Part shown: positions 11,909-22,989 of the stretch, one piece after another
Numbering within the stretch: position 1 is the stretch's first letter
How the letters are laid out: each line of letters opens with the position of its first letter
NCBI GenBank assembly: GCA_030144725.1
Contig: JASKMD010000030.1
Span: forward strand, 1,088,525-1,152,524
Source of the DNA: Haematococcus lacustris
Lineage: Eukaryota; Chlorophyta; Chlorophyceae; Chlamydomonadales; Haematococcaceae
DNA length: 64,000 bases
Reading direction: 5' to 3'
Translations under genes and position numbers: made by a program
The notes under the pieces: model-generated
Told to the model about the DNA's origin: nothing
Seen by the model: the letters and a program-made list of their open reading frames with translations, nothing else
The model's database searches: none

Positions 11909-11981
11909 AGGGATGGGTGGGTGGGTGGGTGGGTGGGTGGGTGGGTGGGTGGGTGGGTGGGTGGGTGGGTGGGTGGGTGGG
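11909..11981 (+). repeat. (GGGT)n microsatellite
   Basis: About 18 uninterrupted gggt units following cactcaccaggga. Confidence 0.95.
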
Positions 11982-12285
11982 CGGGAGAGGCGGCTAGGTG
12001 TGTGGGTAGCGTTTGCTTTGTTGGTGTGCTAGTCAGGGGGTGCTGGAGTGGGAGAGTGGATGGGTGGGGACCTTGTCACTCACCAGGGATGGGGGCATTA
12101 GTGCTCCTGCAGCTCTGTACTACATCCCCCGTGACGTTGCTGATGCCGCTGTCATAACAGCTGTTGCCGCCAGCATTGCACGCCTGGGCCAAGACAAGAC
12201 AAGAACAGCACAGGCTGCCACACTGACTGCCACCTTCAGCCTTCACCCTCGCGTGATGCTTTCAGCCAAACAGCAGCAGCAGCAG

Positions 12286-12512
12286 CAGGGTGGCAGCAGC
12301 AGTGGCAGGGTGGCAGCAGCAGTGGCAGGGTGGCAGCAGCAGCGGCAGGGTGGCAGCAGCAGTGGCAGGGTGGCAGCAGCAGTGGCAGGGTGGCAGCAGC
12401 AGCGGCAGGGTGGCAGCAGCAGTGGCAGGGTGGCAGCAGCAGTGGCAGGGTGGCAGCAGCAGTGGCAGGGTGGCAGCAGCAGCAGCAGGGTGGCAGCAGC
12501 AGTGGCAGGGTG
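12286..12512 (+). repeat. 20-bp minisatellite
   Basis: Eleven or more copies of ggtggcagcagcagtggcag (variants with agcggcag or agcagcag) follow a short CAG run at 12271-12287. Because 20 is not a multiple of three, all frames are used in turn. Confidence 0.95.
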
Positions 12513-12940
12513 GTAATGGTACCAGGGTGGCAGCAGCAGTGGCAGCAGGGTGGGCTTGTGCCACACAGGCTGTACATTGTGCCAGGAGGAGCCAGGAGGG
12601 TTATGCGCTCCACCACCGCACCCAGCGCAGCCCTGCTGCTGGAGGGGCTGCTGGACACGGCTGCAGCAGCAGCACCACCAGCAGGAGATGCACCCAGCTC
12701 ACCGGGTCTGTTGCTCCACTGGCACAGCAGTGCAGCGGAGGGCAGGGCGTGGACTGGCCCCAGCCACTGGCGTCCTGGATCCACTGCCGGCATTGCTGCA
12801 GCCCATACGGCAGCGCCTCACAGCTGGCATCTGCCGCAACAGGCAAGCCCAGCACCAAGTCCCAACCCAGGTCAAGCCAGGCAAGGAACAGCCAGGACGC
12901 AGCCACTGGGCACAGCCACAGGACATGGATGACGCACCAG

Positions 12941-13135
12941 GAAAGAGAGAGGGAGAGAGAGGGAGGGAGAGGGAGGGAGGGAGAGGGAGGGAGGGAGGGA
13001 GGGAGGCAGGGAGAGGGAGGGAGGCAGGGAGAGGGAGGGAGGGAGGGAGGCAGGGAGAGGGAGGGAGGGAGGGATAGAGAGAGAGGGAGGGAGAGGGAGG
13101 CAGGGAGGGATAGAGAGAGAGAGGGAGAGAGGGGG
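12941..13135 (+). repeat. (GGGA)/(GAGGGA) purine microsatellite
   Basis: Polypurine tract of gaga, gaggga and ggaggcag units, nearly free of pyrimidines on the plus strand. Confidence 0.95.
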
Positions 13136-13136
13136 A

Positions 13137-13990
13137 GTGGCACACCTAGCACAGAGCGGCTATGCTATGCTATGCTACGTAGTTAGGGTCTGATGGAGGC
13201 CCTCAGGCCACTCTTGGTCCCCGGCCCCCTCACCCCCCTGAGGCTGGAGGTGGCCTGGCCTGATGTGCAGCCTAGTTGAGGTGGCCTGCTCCAGCATGAC
13301 CTGTCATGGTGTACTGGGCTGTGCTGCTGGGCTGCCCAGGTCATGCATCAAATGACTGAGACCACTCCGTTCTTGGGCTGGGCTACTGCCTGAGCAGGGC
13401 AGGGCAGGCTGGCTGAGCTGGACGGGCTAGGGGCGCTGGATTCATCCTCAGAGCCAGCCATGAAGCCTGACATACACCCGCGTGCACGGCACATGTGTAT
13501 GGCACATGTTACTGTCCCTGCCACTGAGCAGGAGCTACATGCAGGCCTGCCCTGCCCCTCCCCAGCCTGACCACTGTGTGCAGCCTGGTGGGCTCAATGC
13601 TAGTACGTGAAACACTGGGCCAGGCACTGTCCATGCTTCAGGTGCGGCCCCACACCCCCGACCCAACATGACGCGTGCCAACCTCTGGCTAGCCCTGGGG
13701 CACCCCTCCCTCTCGACCTCCATCCCTTCATCCTGCCACCCCCTGCTGCGGCCCCCAACAATGTCAGGCCATGGGGTGAAACCCAAGCCGCGGCACTGCT
13801 CTGACCTGACTGGGTGCGATTCAAAACCCCAATGAAGCAAACCCTGATCTGCCATGCGAGTGCTGCTTGCAATTGATCGACCTCATGCGGGGCCTGGTGC
13901 CATGAGGTGCGGGACGTGAGGTGAGGTGCGGGGCCTGATGGGGTGCCATTAGGTGCCAGTCCCCCCGCCGGCCCCTGCCCAAGCCTCGCC
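13137..13990. other. No recognisable gene
   Basis: No motif-bearing exon was found on either strand. The open frames here are short, overlapping and of biased composition. Confidence 0.4.
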
Positions 13991-13994
13991 TCTC

Positions 13995-14065
13995 CCTGCC
14001 CAGGCCCCACCAGCCCAGGCCCCACCAGCCCAGGCCCCACCAGCCCAGGCCCCACCAGCCCCTGA
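13995..14065. repeat. 15-bp minisatellite
   Basis: Four to five copies of ccaccagcccaggcc in tandem. Confidence 0.9.
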
Positions 14066-14689
14066 CCACCTGTTGCAGCTGGCCCTGTGCCACTGGTGTG
14101 TGGTTCTTGTAGCTTTCAATGGTGCCCCGATGAAGCTGTAGTAGGGTACATCACCATCAGGCCAACACCCTTGCAAGCTATTTCTTGCATGGGATGGAGT
14201 GTTGGTCCTTACCTGACTGGTACGGGCAGTCTGTAGAGAACAGAAAGGAGGTGAGCACAGAGTGCTGACTGCCGCCGCATGGATCTGCAGGCGCATTGAA
14301 GGCAGGCACAACGTGGGCAAGCAGCACGGTGGGCACGGCCGTCTCCCAAGGGCTTCCACGTTTGGCTACCTGTATTGCTGCGGCGAGCTCAGAGACTCAC
14401 AGCGCCCTGCCGTACCTTTGTCGTAACAGTACTTTTGCAGCTGGAAGCCCTGCGATAAGTTGCCCACGGCAGCGAACTTGCGGCACAGGCACCCGTAGGT
14501 CACGCCCGCCTGCCGCAACCTCCGTGCACACGAGCCGCGCAGGCTGGGCTGGGACATCTGCGCACTCAAAGGCACCGTCCTGTGGGTGCCCGAGGTAGGC
14601 CAGCGAAACGACATTACGCGCCAAACGTCGCGAAGTGCCTCAGCACGCACTTGCAGCAGCATCGCGAGCAGCACGGCGCGCCAAACCAT
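14060..14689 (-). CDS. Hypothetical small secreted protein, partial model
   Basis: On the minus strand a frame starts MVWRAVLLAMLLQVRAEA at 14689, a short hydrophobic leader. It continues with scattered Cys residues to KYCYDK near 14418, where a GTACGG donor-like site follows. A second stretch near 14100-14180 (WPDGDVPYYSFIGAPLKA) could be a later exon. No family recognised; joining is tentative and the whole call could be chance. Confidence 0.25.
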
Positions 14690-14754
14690 AAGCAGGAACG
14701 CTGGCGCCAGTGCCTGGTCCTAAAAGGGTCATGTGGCATAACTTGAAACATTAT

Positions 14755-14795
14755 GTATGTCTGTCAGGAGGCCCCAACATGGGGTTAGTAATCTT
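14755..14795 (-). pseudogene. Possible tiny remnant of second-lineage Fanzor
   Basis: About 22 bp around ccccaacatggggt closely match the sequence next to RuvC-III in fragment H. Translated on the minus strand it reads TNPMLGPPDRH, against TDPMLGHPDRD in H. Only the match is seen; a chance short similarity cannot be excluded. Confidence 0.25.
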
Positions 14796-15467
14796 CGCGT
14801 AACTACTCTCTCAATAGTGCACTGCTTTCGGTAGCGTTCAACGCACGGGCAGTTGCGCATAACTGCGCGTTTCCTGGCAAGCGGCGCGCCAATTCTAGCG
14901 TTTAAGGCCATGCCGGCGCAGGCGACCGCGGACACACCTCCGCTGCTCACTGTCAGTTGCTATAGCGGTAGGTAGCGACATTGATGAGTGGACTGCGCCT
15001 AGCATCGAGCAATCCGCCTCTTATTGGTGCATGCTGTGTCGGAGGATCATTGTTGGGCACGTTACCTCACGACATTGCAGCATGGCGCGTAGGGCCAATG
15101 GAATGCTACGCAGTGAAAGCCCCAGCAGTGAGGCGGGCGGCCAAAAATGCGGCAGCTGCAAGATAAGTACCAGCCACCCCTGGCACACCATGCTTCAATT
15201 CCATATGCTACCCTCCATCAGTGTCATCCCCAACATTTGAGGTGCCCACACTGTTGCAAGTAGTAGATAGGTCTTCCGGCTCTTGCATCTGCTTCTGTGG
15301 GTCAGCTCCTGAGGCATATTGCTCTGCATTGGCAGGTGCACGTACCTGGCCCATACCTGGCGTACCTTCCCTACCCAGCAGCACCCGTATGTGTGTTTAC
15401 TGCTTAATGGTGTCACAAATTGGAAATTTGTAGGCGACCCGGCGATTGCAACTCAAAATCCGCGGTG

Positions 15468-16763
15468 ATGATTAGGTTTATCCTCCTTCAGAACCGCGCA
15501 GGAAAGACACGGCTAGCCAAGTACTACGTGCCCATTCCCGATGTGGACAAGCGCAAGTTGGAGTATGAAATCCACAGGCTCGTCGTCAACAGGGACCCAA
15601 AGCACACCAACCTCGTGGAGGTGCTTGCCCGCTGCATCCATAAACATGGCTGACCAAGCATACGAAGCGTATCATTTGCATGGTGTCTCTGCGCGTGCCG
15701 TGCAGTATCGCACGTACAAAGTTGTGTACAGACGCTACGCTGGGCTGTTCTTCTCCATGTGCATCGATGCCTCAGACAACGAGCTCCTGCTGCTTGAGGC
15801 CATCCACCTGTTCGTAGAGATTCTAGACCATTACTTTGAGAATGTGTGCGAGCTGGATCTCGTCTTCAACTTCCACAAGGTGCTCACAGCATTGGTTTGT
15901 GCATGGACCTCAGTGCGTGCAAACCTACAAGGCCCTCGTCGCTTTCATTCTTCTAGACATTTCTGGCTATATGCTCAGCTCAGCCTTGCCTGGTGGGGGG
16001 GTGTTCTTGCTTTCTGTGCAGGTGTACCTGATCCTCGACGAGTTCATCTGTGGGGGTGAAATCCAGGAAACAGCAAAAAAGGTACATTAGCAGCCACATC
16101 GGGCAGCCACCCATGCTTGGGCTCTATTGCATTGTCTCAGACATTAGTTTTTTCTGCTAGGTGTGCAGCCTGGTAGGTAAGCTTATGTTTTCGTTGCAGC
16201 AGACCAGAGGCGGGCTGGTGCCATCTTTCAATTGCGGAGTGGGTCAGCTGGACAACGACTGTCCTAGAACATCCCCATCTCCTCATCTCCACACTTCCTA
16301 CCTTTTTGTTAGCAGCGATTGGGCAAAAACGGGTCAGCATGGACAGACAGCTGATGAGCTACTCAGAGGGTTCCTGAGGGGTACAGCACACCAGTATGGC
16401 CCTGGGTTGGGGTGGCCCAGTTGTTGTCGGTGCATGGCCCATGCCTCCTCCCATATTTTGACTTGTGTCATACAAGCTTATGCCAAGCTTTGCCCAGAGC
16501 TTTGCCCAGGACCCACGCTTTGCCCAGGGCTTGATTTGTCGTTAGTGTGCCTGGCCAGTCCTATGTCCCTGGTAGGGCTGCTGTAGGCAGATGTCTGACG
16601 ACAGCTAGTGGCGTGGGCACTCCGGTTGCACCCAGTCACAGGTCACAGCCTGGTCATGAGGTGCGACAGGTTGCTGCGTGAACAGCGTGCTGAGGCCGGT
16701 GGGCAAGCCTTTGTGCAGGTGATCCTTGAACGCCTGGCTGAACTGGACAAGATCATTACGTGA
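15468..16763 (+). CDS. AP2S1: AP-2 complex sigma subunit (clathrin adaptor small chain)
   Basis: Four exons, 15468-15620, 15706-15879, 16022-16081 and 16719-16763, all with GT-AG introns and phase-0 joins, give 143 aa (the animal protein has 142). The N-terminus [15 protein letters not shown], then [45 protein letters not shown] and [13 protein letters not shown] are near-identical to AP-2 sigma. The last exon is short ([14 protein letters not shown]) and lies 637 bp downstream, so it is easy to miss. Sigma-2 is the small core chain of the plasma-membrane AP-2 adaptor, which binds dileucine cargo signals during clathrin endocytosis. The start ATG is in the family position. No disruption seen. 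Confidence 0.95.
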
Positions 16764-17470
16764 CGTGAGCTTGGGTGGGGACCAGGTTGGGTTGTGTGAA
16801 GATGCAGCCCGCCCCACGTCAGTAGCTCGTGTGGGCTTTGCCAAGCTGCACAAGGGCATGGCATGCTGGTGGTGGAGGGCGGTGACATGAGGCAGGGACG
16901 CTTGCCGATGAGGTAGCAGCTTAAGGCTGCACGCTCATGCTTTGGCATAGCTGTTTTTGCCAGGGCCCTCCTAGTGTCCACCATACCCAGCCGACATGAG
17001 TCGCAGTGCTGCAAGAGGTGACTGCAGGTGTCGACCCTACTTATTGATGCCTGACGCTTGCGTAGCCAAGGTGGCTAGGCAGCAGCCAAGACGCAACAAT
17101 TGCCATCATCCATTGCCACCACACCCTGCCGGCCATGGTCTTGGATGGGCTATGATATGGAGGCACACACACCAGATGTGGTGGAGCTAGAGTGGGCAGT
17201 ACCCACGGCCTGTATTTGACTACAACTCTTGCTCTATTCCGGAGTAGCAAGAGGGCTGTAGGGTGCTGAAGCAGGGATATGTCGCGGTGAGCAAGGCCAG
17301 GCAGGGTGTGTGATGCCAAACAGACCAAGAGCACAACAACGGCAGCTCGTGCTTTGCCGAAATGGACGCTGCCTACATGGACTGGCCGCTCCCACCGCTC
17401 CTCAGCTTCTTTACAGCCCCCTTGTCCCTCACCAGGGCCTCCATATGAGCCTGACTAGTAGTGGCGACGT
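16764..17470. other. Intergenic region
   Basis: No gene seen. At 17421-17454 there is a second, degenerate copy of the Fanzor 3'-terminal sequence (ttgtccctcaccagggcc), in tandem with the genuine end of copy A at 17479-17512. Confidence 0.5.
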
Positions 17471-17501
17471 GCAGCCATATTGTCCCTCACTAGGGCCACC
17501 A

Positions 17502-17575
17502 TTTGAGCCGGATCAGAAGTACCTACTAGCAGCCACTAGCAGCCACTAGCAGCCACTAACTAGATCCGACTCAAA
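17502..17575 (-). other. Fanzor 3' terminal hairpin (copy A)
   Basis: Arms at 17502-17514 and 17563-17575. One position differs from copy 0 (gatccgactc instead of gatccggctc). On the Fanzor sense strand the changed pair becomes G-U, so the stem still pairs as RNA. Confidence 0.6.
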
Positions 17576-19839
17576 CAGTGTGGCTGTGTGGAGTGTTTAG
17601 CCTACCACCTACACTATTGCCTGACCCGTTAGGGCTATGATGTAGAGTTGGCATGACAAAACATGCACTAATTGTAAGCTGATGACAGCTCAGATAGGGG
17701 CACACACACTACTGTGCCTCAGCTGGCTGCTGATGCTGCTCCTGGGCCTTGGGTGGCTTGTCTCGCAGCCGCTTGTAGCCCAGGCCAGGGTACTCCTTGC
17801 CCTTGGCTGGCAGAGCTCCCTGGTCTGGCCAGTAGCACAGCTCCAGTGGGCGCCACCTGCTCTCCCCAATGCGCTGCATGTTCAACGCTGCATTGCAGTC
17901 CCTGTCTACCCACCTGCCTGGCTGTGGTGCTGGCTTTGGCTTTGGCAGCCTTGCCCTTGGCCTTGCCCTTGCCCTTGGTGGGCTCAGCTGCCGGCTCAGC
18001 CTTGGTGCGCTTGCTGCGCTTGGCTGGCTGGGGTGTGCTGGGCCCTGGCTCTGAGGCTGCTGGCTGTGTGGCTGCCTGGCTGCTGCGTGGGGCCTGTGGG
18101 GGCTTGCGGGGGGCCACTACCGGGCACCACATCAGGCCCCGCACTGGCTGGCCACGCTCCTGGCTCCAGGCTGGGCGCACCAGGCGCTGCTTCCACCTGC
18201 CCTGCTGGGGGCTTCCAGCCTGCAGGCCTTGTGGCACTGAGTGTGTTCAGCTCCACCTCACAGGGCTGCTGGCCATTCACTGCTGAGCTGACCCGGCTGG
18301 TGCGGTGCTCATCCACAAGCACCACCCTGCCCCGCAGCTGGTCTGTGCCCCTGGGCCTGCACACCACCTTGCGGCAGGCACGCAACACCGCATCAGCACC
18401 CCACCCTCCCGCTGTGCCAATGGTAGCTGCTCCAAAGAAGACCACCAGCTGCTTGGCACGTCCGTGGCGGTTCATGGACAACTGCGCCATCTGCTCCTCC
18501 AACTGCAGCCATGCACACAAGGCACACACATGGTGGCTGACATGGTGGCACCAGGTTAGGCATGGCACAGTCAAGTACTCTTTCGTTTCGTGCCCAACCC
18601 ACCACCTCTCAGTCCCTTACCCTCCCTCCCTCCCACCTACCCACCCACCCACCCACCCACCCACCCTCACCTTGTTGAAGAACTGCTCCAGCGCCCGGTC
18701 CTGGGCTCCGTACAGCCTCAGCCGCTGCCGTGCCCACTTGAGGTCCAGGTACACCTCCCACACCGCATCCCAGGTGGCCAGGGTGACGGTGATGTGCTTC
18801 AGGTTGGCCACCAGGGAGGTGCCGGCTGGGCTTGCTGCTGCCAGGTGCTGGAGGTGGGGCTTGATCGGAGCCAGCCACCGCTCAGTGTCACGGCGGGCAT
18901 TGTTCAGGCCGCTGGCATGCTTCACCTCGCCCTTGGTCAGCTTCCACCGGCGCAGCTGGTCTGCCTTGAGCTGGCCTGTTGCTGGATCCCACACCCCAGA
19001 GGCTGCGCTGACTGCCTGGGTGACGCCGGGGTCGATGCCCACCCCAATCTGTGTGTCTGGGTCAAACACAAACTCACGCATCTCAGCTATGCCCCTGCCT
19101 ATGTGGGGGAGCCCCACTGCATGAGCCGCTGCTGCCGCTGCACTTGGGCGGCTGCTGGTGCTGGTGCTGCTGCTGGCATCTGGAGGTGGGGCTGGAGGAG
19201 GGGGAAGGGGGCGCGTGTAGTGCACGCACACGCTGACACCGTCAGTGTCCACCAACCTCTCAAAAGCAAACCCCTGGTTGCCAAGCTTGTTGGTGTCGAA
19301 CCACCTAGCCCAGTGATGCTTCAGTGCTGGCTGTGAGGTGAATGCTGCCCGAGTTTCCTTGGTCAGGCCCAGCTGCTTGCACACCCCATGCAGCACCCTG
19401 CTGTCCACCTTGATGAAGTGCACCCCCACCCTGGCCATGGGGGTGAGGGTGAAGGGGGGTGGGCAGGTCAGGGTCCTGGGACCAACCCCACGCCTCTTGC
19501 CGCGCTTTGGCTGCCCTGGCACAGGGGGGGGGTGGGGCTGCTGCCACCGCTCTAGCCATCCGGCACACATGCACTGCATGGCGCATGCGGCAGGGCAGGG
19601 GCAGGGTGTCCTGCAGGGAGCCCTCCTTCTTCATGCCCAGTAGGCGGCGGTGCTTGTTGGCCTCCTCTATCAGGTCCGCCACATGGCCCTTGTCCAGTGT
19701 TGCGGCCTTCAGCTCTGAGCTGTGGGCGTTGATGCCATACCCACACGCCATCCTGATGAACAGCTGCGCCTCCTCCCCGCTCCAGCCTAGCTTGGCTCTG
19801 GCTGCCTTGGCGTACAACTTGACAATGCGCTCTGCGGGT

Positions 19840-19935
19840 CAGGTCAGGTCCAGGTCAGGTCAGGTATAAGGTCAGGTCAGGTATAAGGTCAGGTATAAGG
19901 TCAGGTATAAGGTCAGGTATAAGGTCAGGTCTATG
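19840..19935. repeat. Pentamer/decamer repeat in Fanzor A intron
   Basis: Tandem aggtcaggt and aggtcaggtata units (AGGTC core, the complement of the CCTGA pentamer that forms the satellite at 56.6 kb), inside the intron between 19977 and 19831. Confidence 0.8.
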
Positions 19936-20969
19936 TCGAGGTCCAGGTCCAGAGTCTATGCACCACCACCACTTGCCTGGGTTGGAGTAGTGCTGCTGCA
20001 TGGCCACCGCCAGCTGCATGGAGTGTGCGTCGATGGTGTTGGCGTCACCCTTGAAGTTGATGCTGCCTAGCTCCTGCAGCTTGGCCACCAGCGCCTGGTT
20101 GCTGGGGTCCTCAAAGGCTGGCATGAGCATGGGGTGGCGATTGCGTACAAGGCGCCGCTGCAGCTGGTTGTAGCATGTCTTGAAGTTTGGGTTGGCGAAG
20201 AACATGCAGAAGTATTTCAGCTGTCTCAGCATCAGGGGGTCCTCACAGTCAAGGGGCAAGGGAGGGCCAGTGGGTGCTGCGGGTGCCATGGCTGCCAGGC
20301 GGGCGCTGCAGCGCCTTTGGGGGGGTTGCGCGACTGGCTCAGGTTCTGACTCTGACTCTGACTCTGAGTCAGACTGTGGCTCTGGATCAGAGTCACAGTC
20401 TGACTCACAGTCAGAGTCAGTGTCGCACTCCATGCTGGCAGGCTGGGCAGGTGCTGGCTGGGCAGGGTCCCGTGAGGGCAGTGGGGGTAGGGGGGGAGCA
20501 TCAGGGGGTTGGGGAGGCTGCACGGCTGGAGGCTGAGGGGCGCTGGGGGAGCCTGGGGTAGGGTAGCCCACCAGGCAGGTGAGAAAGATGCGCAGGACGA
20601 ACAAAGAGGCGATGAAGCGGAGCTGAGAGTGGATCTCAGCCCGCAGCCGGAGGTGCTCCCTCAGCTTCCGCCTGGTCTTCTTACAGCCGCGCAGCACTGC
20701 GCCCTCGGGGACCTTGATGACCTGCAGCCAAGCGAGGTTGCCATGTTGACAGGCCAAGACAAAAGGAGGGGTCGACACAAACAGTGCGGGGACACATAAG
20801 GCGGGGACACACGGACCTGACGCCTGCTCGTTGCCCAGCCATCTCGACGATCCTGTCGTTGCTTGCCTTGGGCGGAACGAGACGCTGCAATGGAACCAAC
20901 AGGAGCGACGGGTTATCTCACAGCGCTTAACTCACGTCTAGGGCTCACGTCACGGCTGGGGACACGAAC

Positions 20970-21012
20970 CTTTATGTTTCTTGTCGCTACCCTTCCGCTT
21001 CTTCTTAGCCAT
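20970..21012 (-). CDS. Fanzor A start exon with nuclear-localisation-like motif
   Basis: ATG at 21012-21010 is followed by AAG AAG AAG CGG AAG (KKKRK), matching the classic basic NLS type. The exon ends at a GTTCGT donor in phase 1. The same exon is present, unbroken, in copy B (27180-27138). Which acceptor it joins is unresolved. Confidence 0.5.
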
Positions 21013-21296
21013 CACGCGATGCGCAGTGCGACGGGCGGGGGCATTTTCAAGCAATTTGGGTTTTCCGTGAAAAATACAGCCCGTGAATTTCCCGTAAAAA
21101 AATACTTCAACACCACCACAAGACTGCCCTGGCCTATGAAACTCAAAGCAGCAGTGCAGCCAAGCTAAGCTAAGCGGGGGTGGGTGGGCCCCTACTGCTG
21201 ATGAACATGCAGCCTGTGTTCAATTGCAACTCTTGCTTGATCATCCCTGGAATGGTGATTGGGAGGCTGTGAGAGTGTATAGGCTTCAGCAAAGTT

Positions 21297-22896
21297 TCAA
21301 GCAAAGCGATGAGTTGCAAATGCGACCATCTCCCCCTTCCCAGCCGTGTAACCCATGGCATAGGCTGCGTTCTTCATACCCGTAAGTTTTGACTCCAGGT
21401 CAGCTCGCAGACGCCGCAGTGTGTACGAGTCAACACCCGCGGCCCCGACCTCCAGCGACTGGTTGAGTAGTGATTGGCTGACCAGCTGCAACACCTGCTC
21501 AGCAACGGACTCAACGTCCACGAGCGCCTGGTGTCGCTCGTGCGCACAGGTAGCTGCCACAGCCTTGCTGCTGTCTGTCGGTGCCTGGCCTTTGCCTGCC
21601 TTGCTCGTGCTCTTCACACTGCCGCCTCCTTTCCCACCGAGTGCCGCTGTCTGCTTGCCAGCCGCGTCCGGCAGCGACTCTTGCCGAGCACCACTCGCGG
21701 GCTGACCATTGGGTTGCACACCTGCCACCGACTCAGCAGGCTCTTGCTTCGCCTCTGGTGCTAGGGTGTACTGCGCCAAGTCGGGTGGGTGGTCCTTGTC
21801 GATCTTTGGCTCCAGCGAGAGGTCAACATAGATGGGTGTGCGGCCCAGCGCCAGCAGCGCTGCATCCAGGGCTGTGGGACTGAGAGCTAGGCTGGCGGAA
21901 TTCACTAAGGGGTGCACATACACTGTGTCCTGGCTCTTGATCCGGGCGTCCAGCAGCAACACTACCTTGGCTGCGGCGGGGCTGGCAACAGCCAGTGGGG
22001 TCACACTGCCAGGCAGCACCTGCAGGGGCAGCAGCAGGGGCAGCGTCACCACACCACATCAGGATTGGCCACACATGGCACCTTGCTGTTCATGCCAAAA
22101 TCACATTAGAGTTAAAGTGACTACGCACACCCATGGCGACACAGCTTGGGCAGCATCGTTGAGCAGAGTGACAGCATAAACTGTCCTTATCTACTCTGTG
22201 TTTTAGAGTGAGGCATGCAGGTCAAATGCATGTAGGGCCAGCAATGGAAGCGACCTTGCTTGCTATCTGGCTGTGATTCATAGCTAGGCCCATGCCTGAC
22301 AGTTGTGCATGTTGGACGCACTCACCTGCAGCAATTCAGGGATCGCCTCTTCAGGTGCGAAGCGCAACCCTCCTTTCCCTGTCCCCAACCGGGCTGAGAG
22401 GACTGCATGGCATAGACAGGAACACATGCAGGCATAGGGCCATGATCCTGATTGGGACGCTTTAGCAGTGCGGCACGTATGTCGATGCTGCAGACCCCAA
22501 GAATAGGCAGTGACGTCACACCTGAGAGATCCACTTTAGTCTCTGCCAGGGCAGAGATGATGTAAAACCGGTTCTTCTTGTCCTGCCATGGTGGTGGTGG
22601 CAGGAATGGGTTGTTTGACACAAAAGGAGTTTATGCCTCAAGGGGAGGGAGAATGGCAGCTACTGACCTTTACAAACAGGTTCTTAATGATACCATGCTT
22701 GATCCCAAGGCCTGACAACTCGGCCTCCTGCTCAGCATCGACGGTATTGTTTTGCTTCGTTCCACTCACGCTTTCACGCATTGTTCAGCAATGTCACCTG
22801 TGCTTCCACTGTCATACACGCGGCATGGCGGTGCAGCGTGAATGGCACGCCGCAGTCAGTTAGCCGCGCCAGCAGTTCATCTTCAGATGGAGGCAT
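21297..22896 (-). CDS. YbaK/ProX (PRORSD1-like) aminoacyl-tRNA deacylase domain protein
   Basis: Five exons on the minus strand: 22896-22798, 22727-22668, 22582-22522, 22393-22326 and 22019-21297 (GT-AG, phases agree; 336 aa). Order of family motifs: ELLARLTDCGVPF, HAACMTVEAQ, GIKHGIIKNLFVKDKKNRFY, SALAETKVDLS, GKGGLRFAPEEA, LPGSVTPLAV, VYVHPLVNSASLAL. This is the ProX/YbaK fold, which removes mischarged amino acids (typically Ala from tRNA-Pro) in trans. A ~150-aa extension follows, low complexity at first, then helical (VAEQVLQLVSQSLLNQSLEV); its role is unknown. The start at 22896 is the only in-frame Met before the domain; an upstream exon is possible because the frame stays open to 22978. 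Confidence 0.88.
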
Positions 22897-22989
22897 GATG
22901 CCGGGTCTTAACTTGTCGAGCGTAGCAGTAATGTGCGTCCATCGCTCGGCTTGCACCGACCATGTAATATTGCAAAATCACCGGAAGTA

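Larger units (their letters stand above)
11500..13136 (+). other. Repeat-dense region, possible unassigned plus-strand exons
   Basis: Mostly simple repeats (listed separately). Two plus-strand stretches read like protein: about 12112-12200, after the acceptor ctcctgcag (LYYIPRDVADAAVITAVA), and about 12565-12800 (RLYIVPGGARRVMRSTTAP). They may be exons of one unknown gene whose intervening part is the Gln/Gly minisatellite. I cannot join them with confidence and name no family. Confidence 0.2.
17709..21012 (-). pseudogene. Fanzor (eukaryotic TnpB-like RNA-guided nuclease homologue), copy A, frameshifted
   Basis: Exon model: 21012-20970 (MAKKKRKGSDKKHK), an uncertain small exon near 20890-20815, 20721-19977 (VIKVPEGAVLRGCKK onward; GC donor GCAAGT), 19831-18671 and 18502-17709. 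Motifs: RuvC-I GVGIDPGVTQAV; the RuvC-II position reads FFGAATIG with no Glu, and a Glu sits about 40 residues later in VDEHRTSRV; RuvC-III DRDCNAALN; C-terminus KEYPGLGYKRLRD. TnpB/Fanzor proteins are RuvC nucleases guided by an RNA from the element's 3' end, and Fanzors are reported to have a displaced catalytic Glu. Three frameshifts are visible: the G9 run at 19524-19532, an extra base near 18190, and an extra base near 17945 relative to copy B. It is therefore a pseudogene unless the assembly is wrong. Copy B lacks the region needed to test the first. Confidence 0.85.
17471..21119 (-). mobile_element. Fanzor element copy A (longest in window)
   Basis: Limits are set by identity with copy B: 17471 (cagccatattg) on the 3' side and 21119 on the 5' side. 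Contents in sense order (minus strand): start exon with a basic KKKRK motif, N-terminal helical region, Asp/Ser/Glu-rich spacer, RuvC-like C-terminal half, stop at 17709, then a ~235-bp 3' non-coding module with hairpin. No terminal inverted repeats or other transposase are visible. The host position is intergenic, between the AP-2 sigma and deacylase genes. Confidence 0.8.

Noticed and set aside
11689..11997. Cys/Ser-rich frame ending in a Gly-Trp-Val repeat
   Set aside because: Produced by a TGC microsatellite followed by the (GGGT)n tract.
12236..12793. Cys/His/Pro-rich minus-strand frames resembling metallothionein-like repeats
   Set aside because: Encoded by the 20-bp CAG-rich minisatellite; the Cys periodicity is the repeat's, with no leader or flanking domain.
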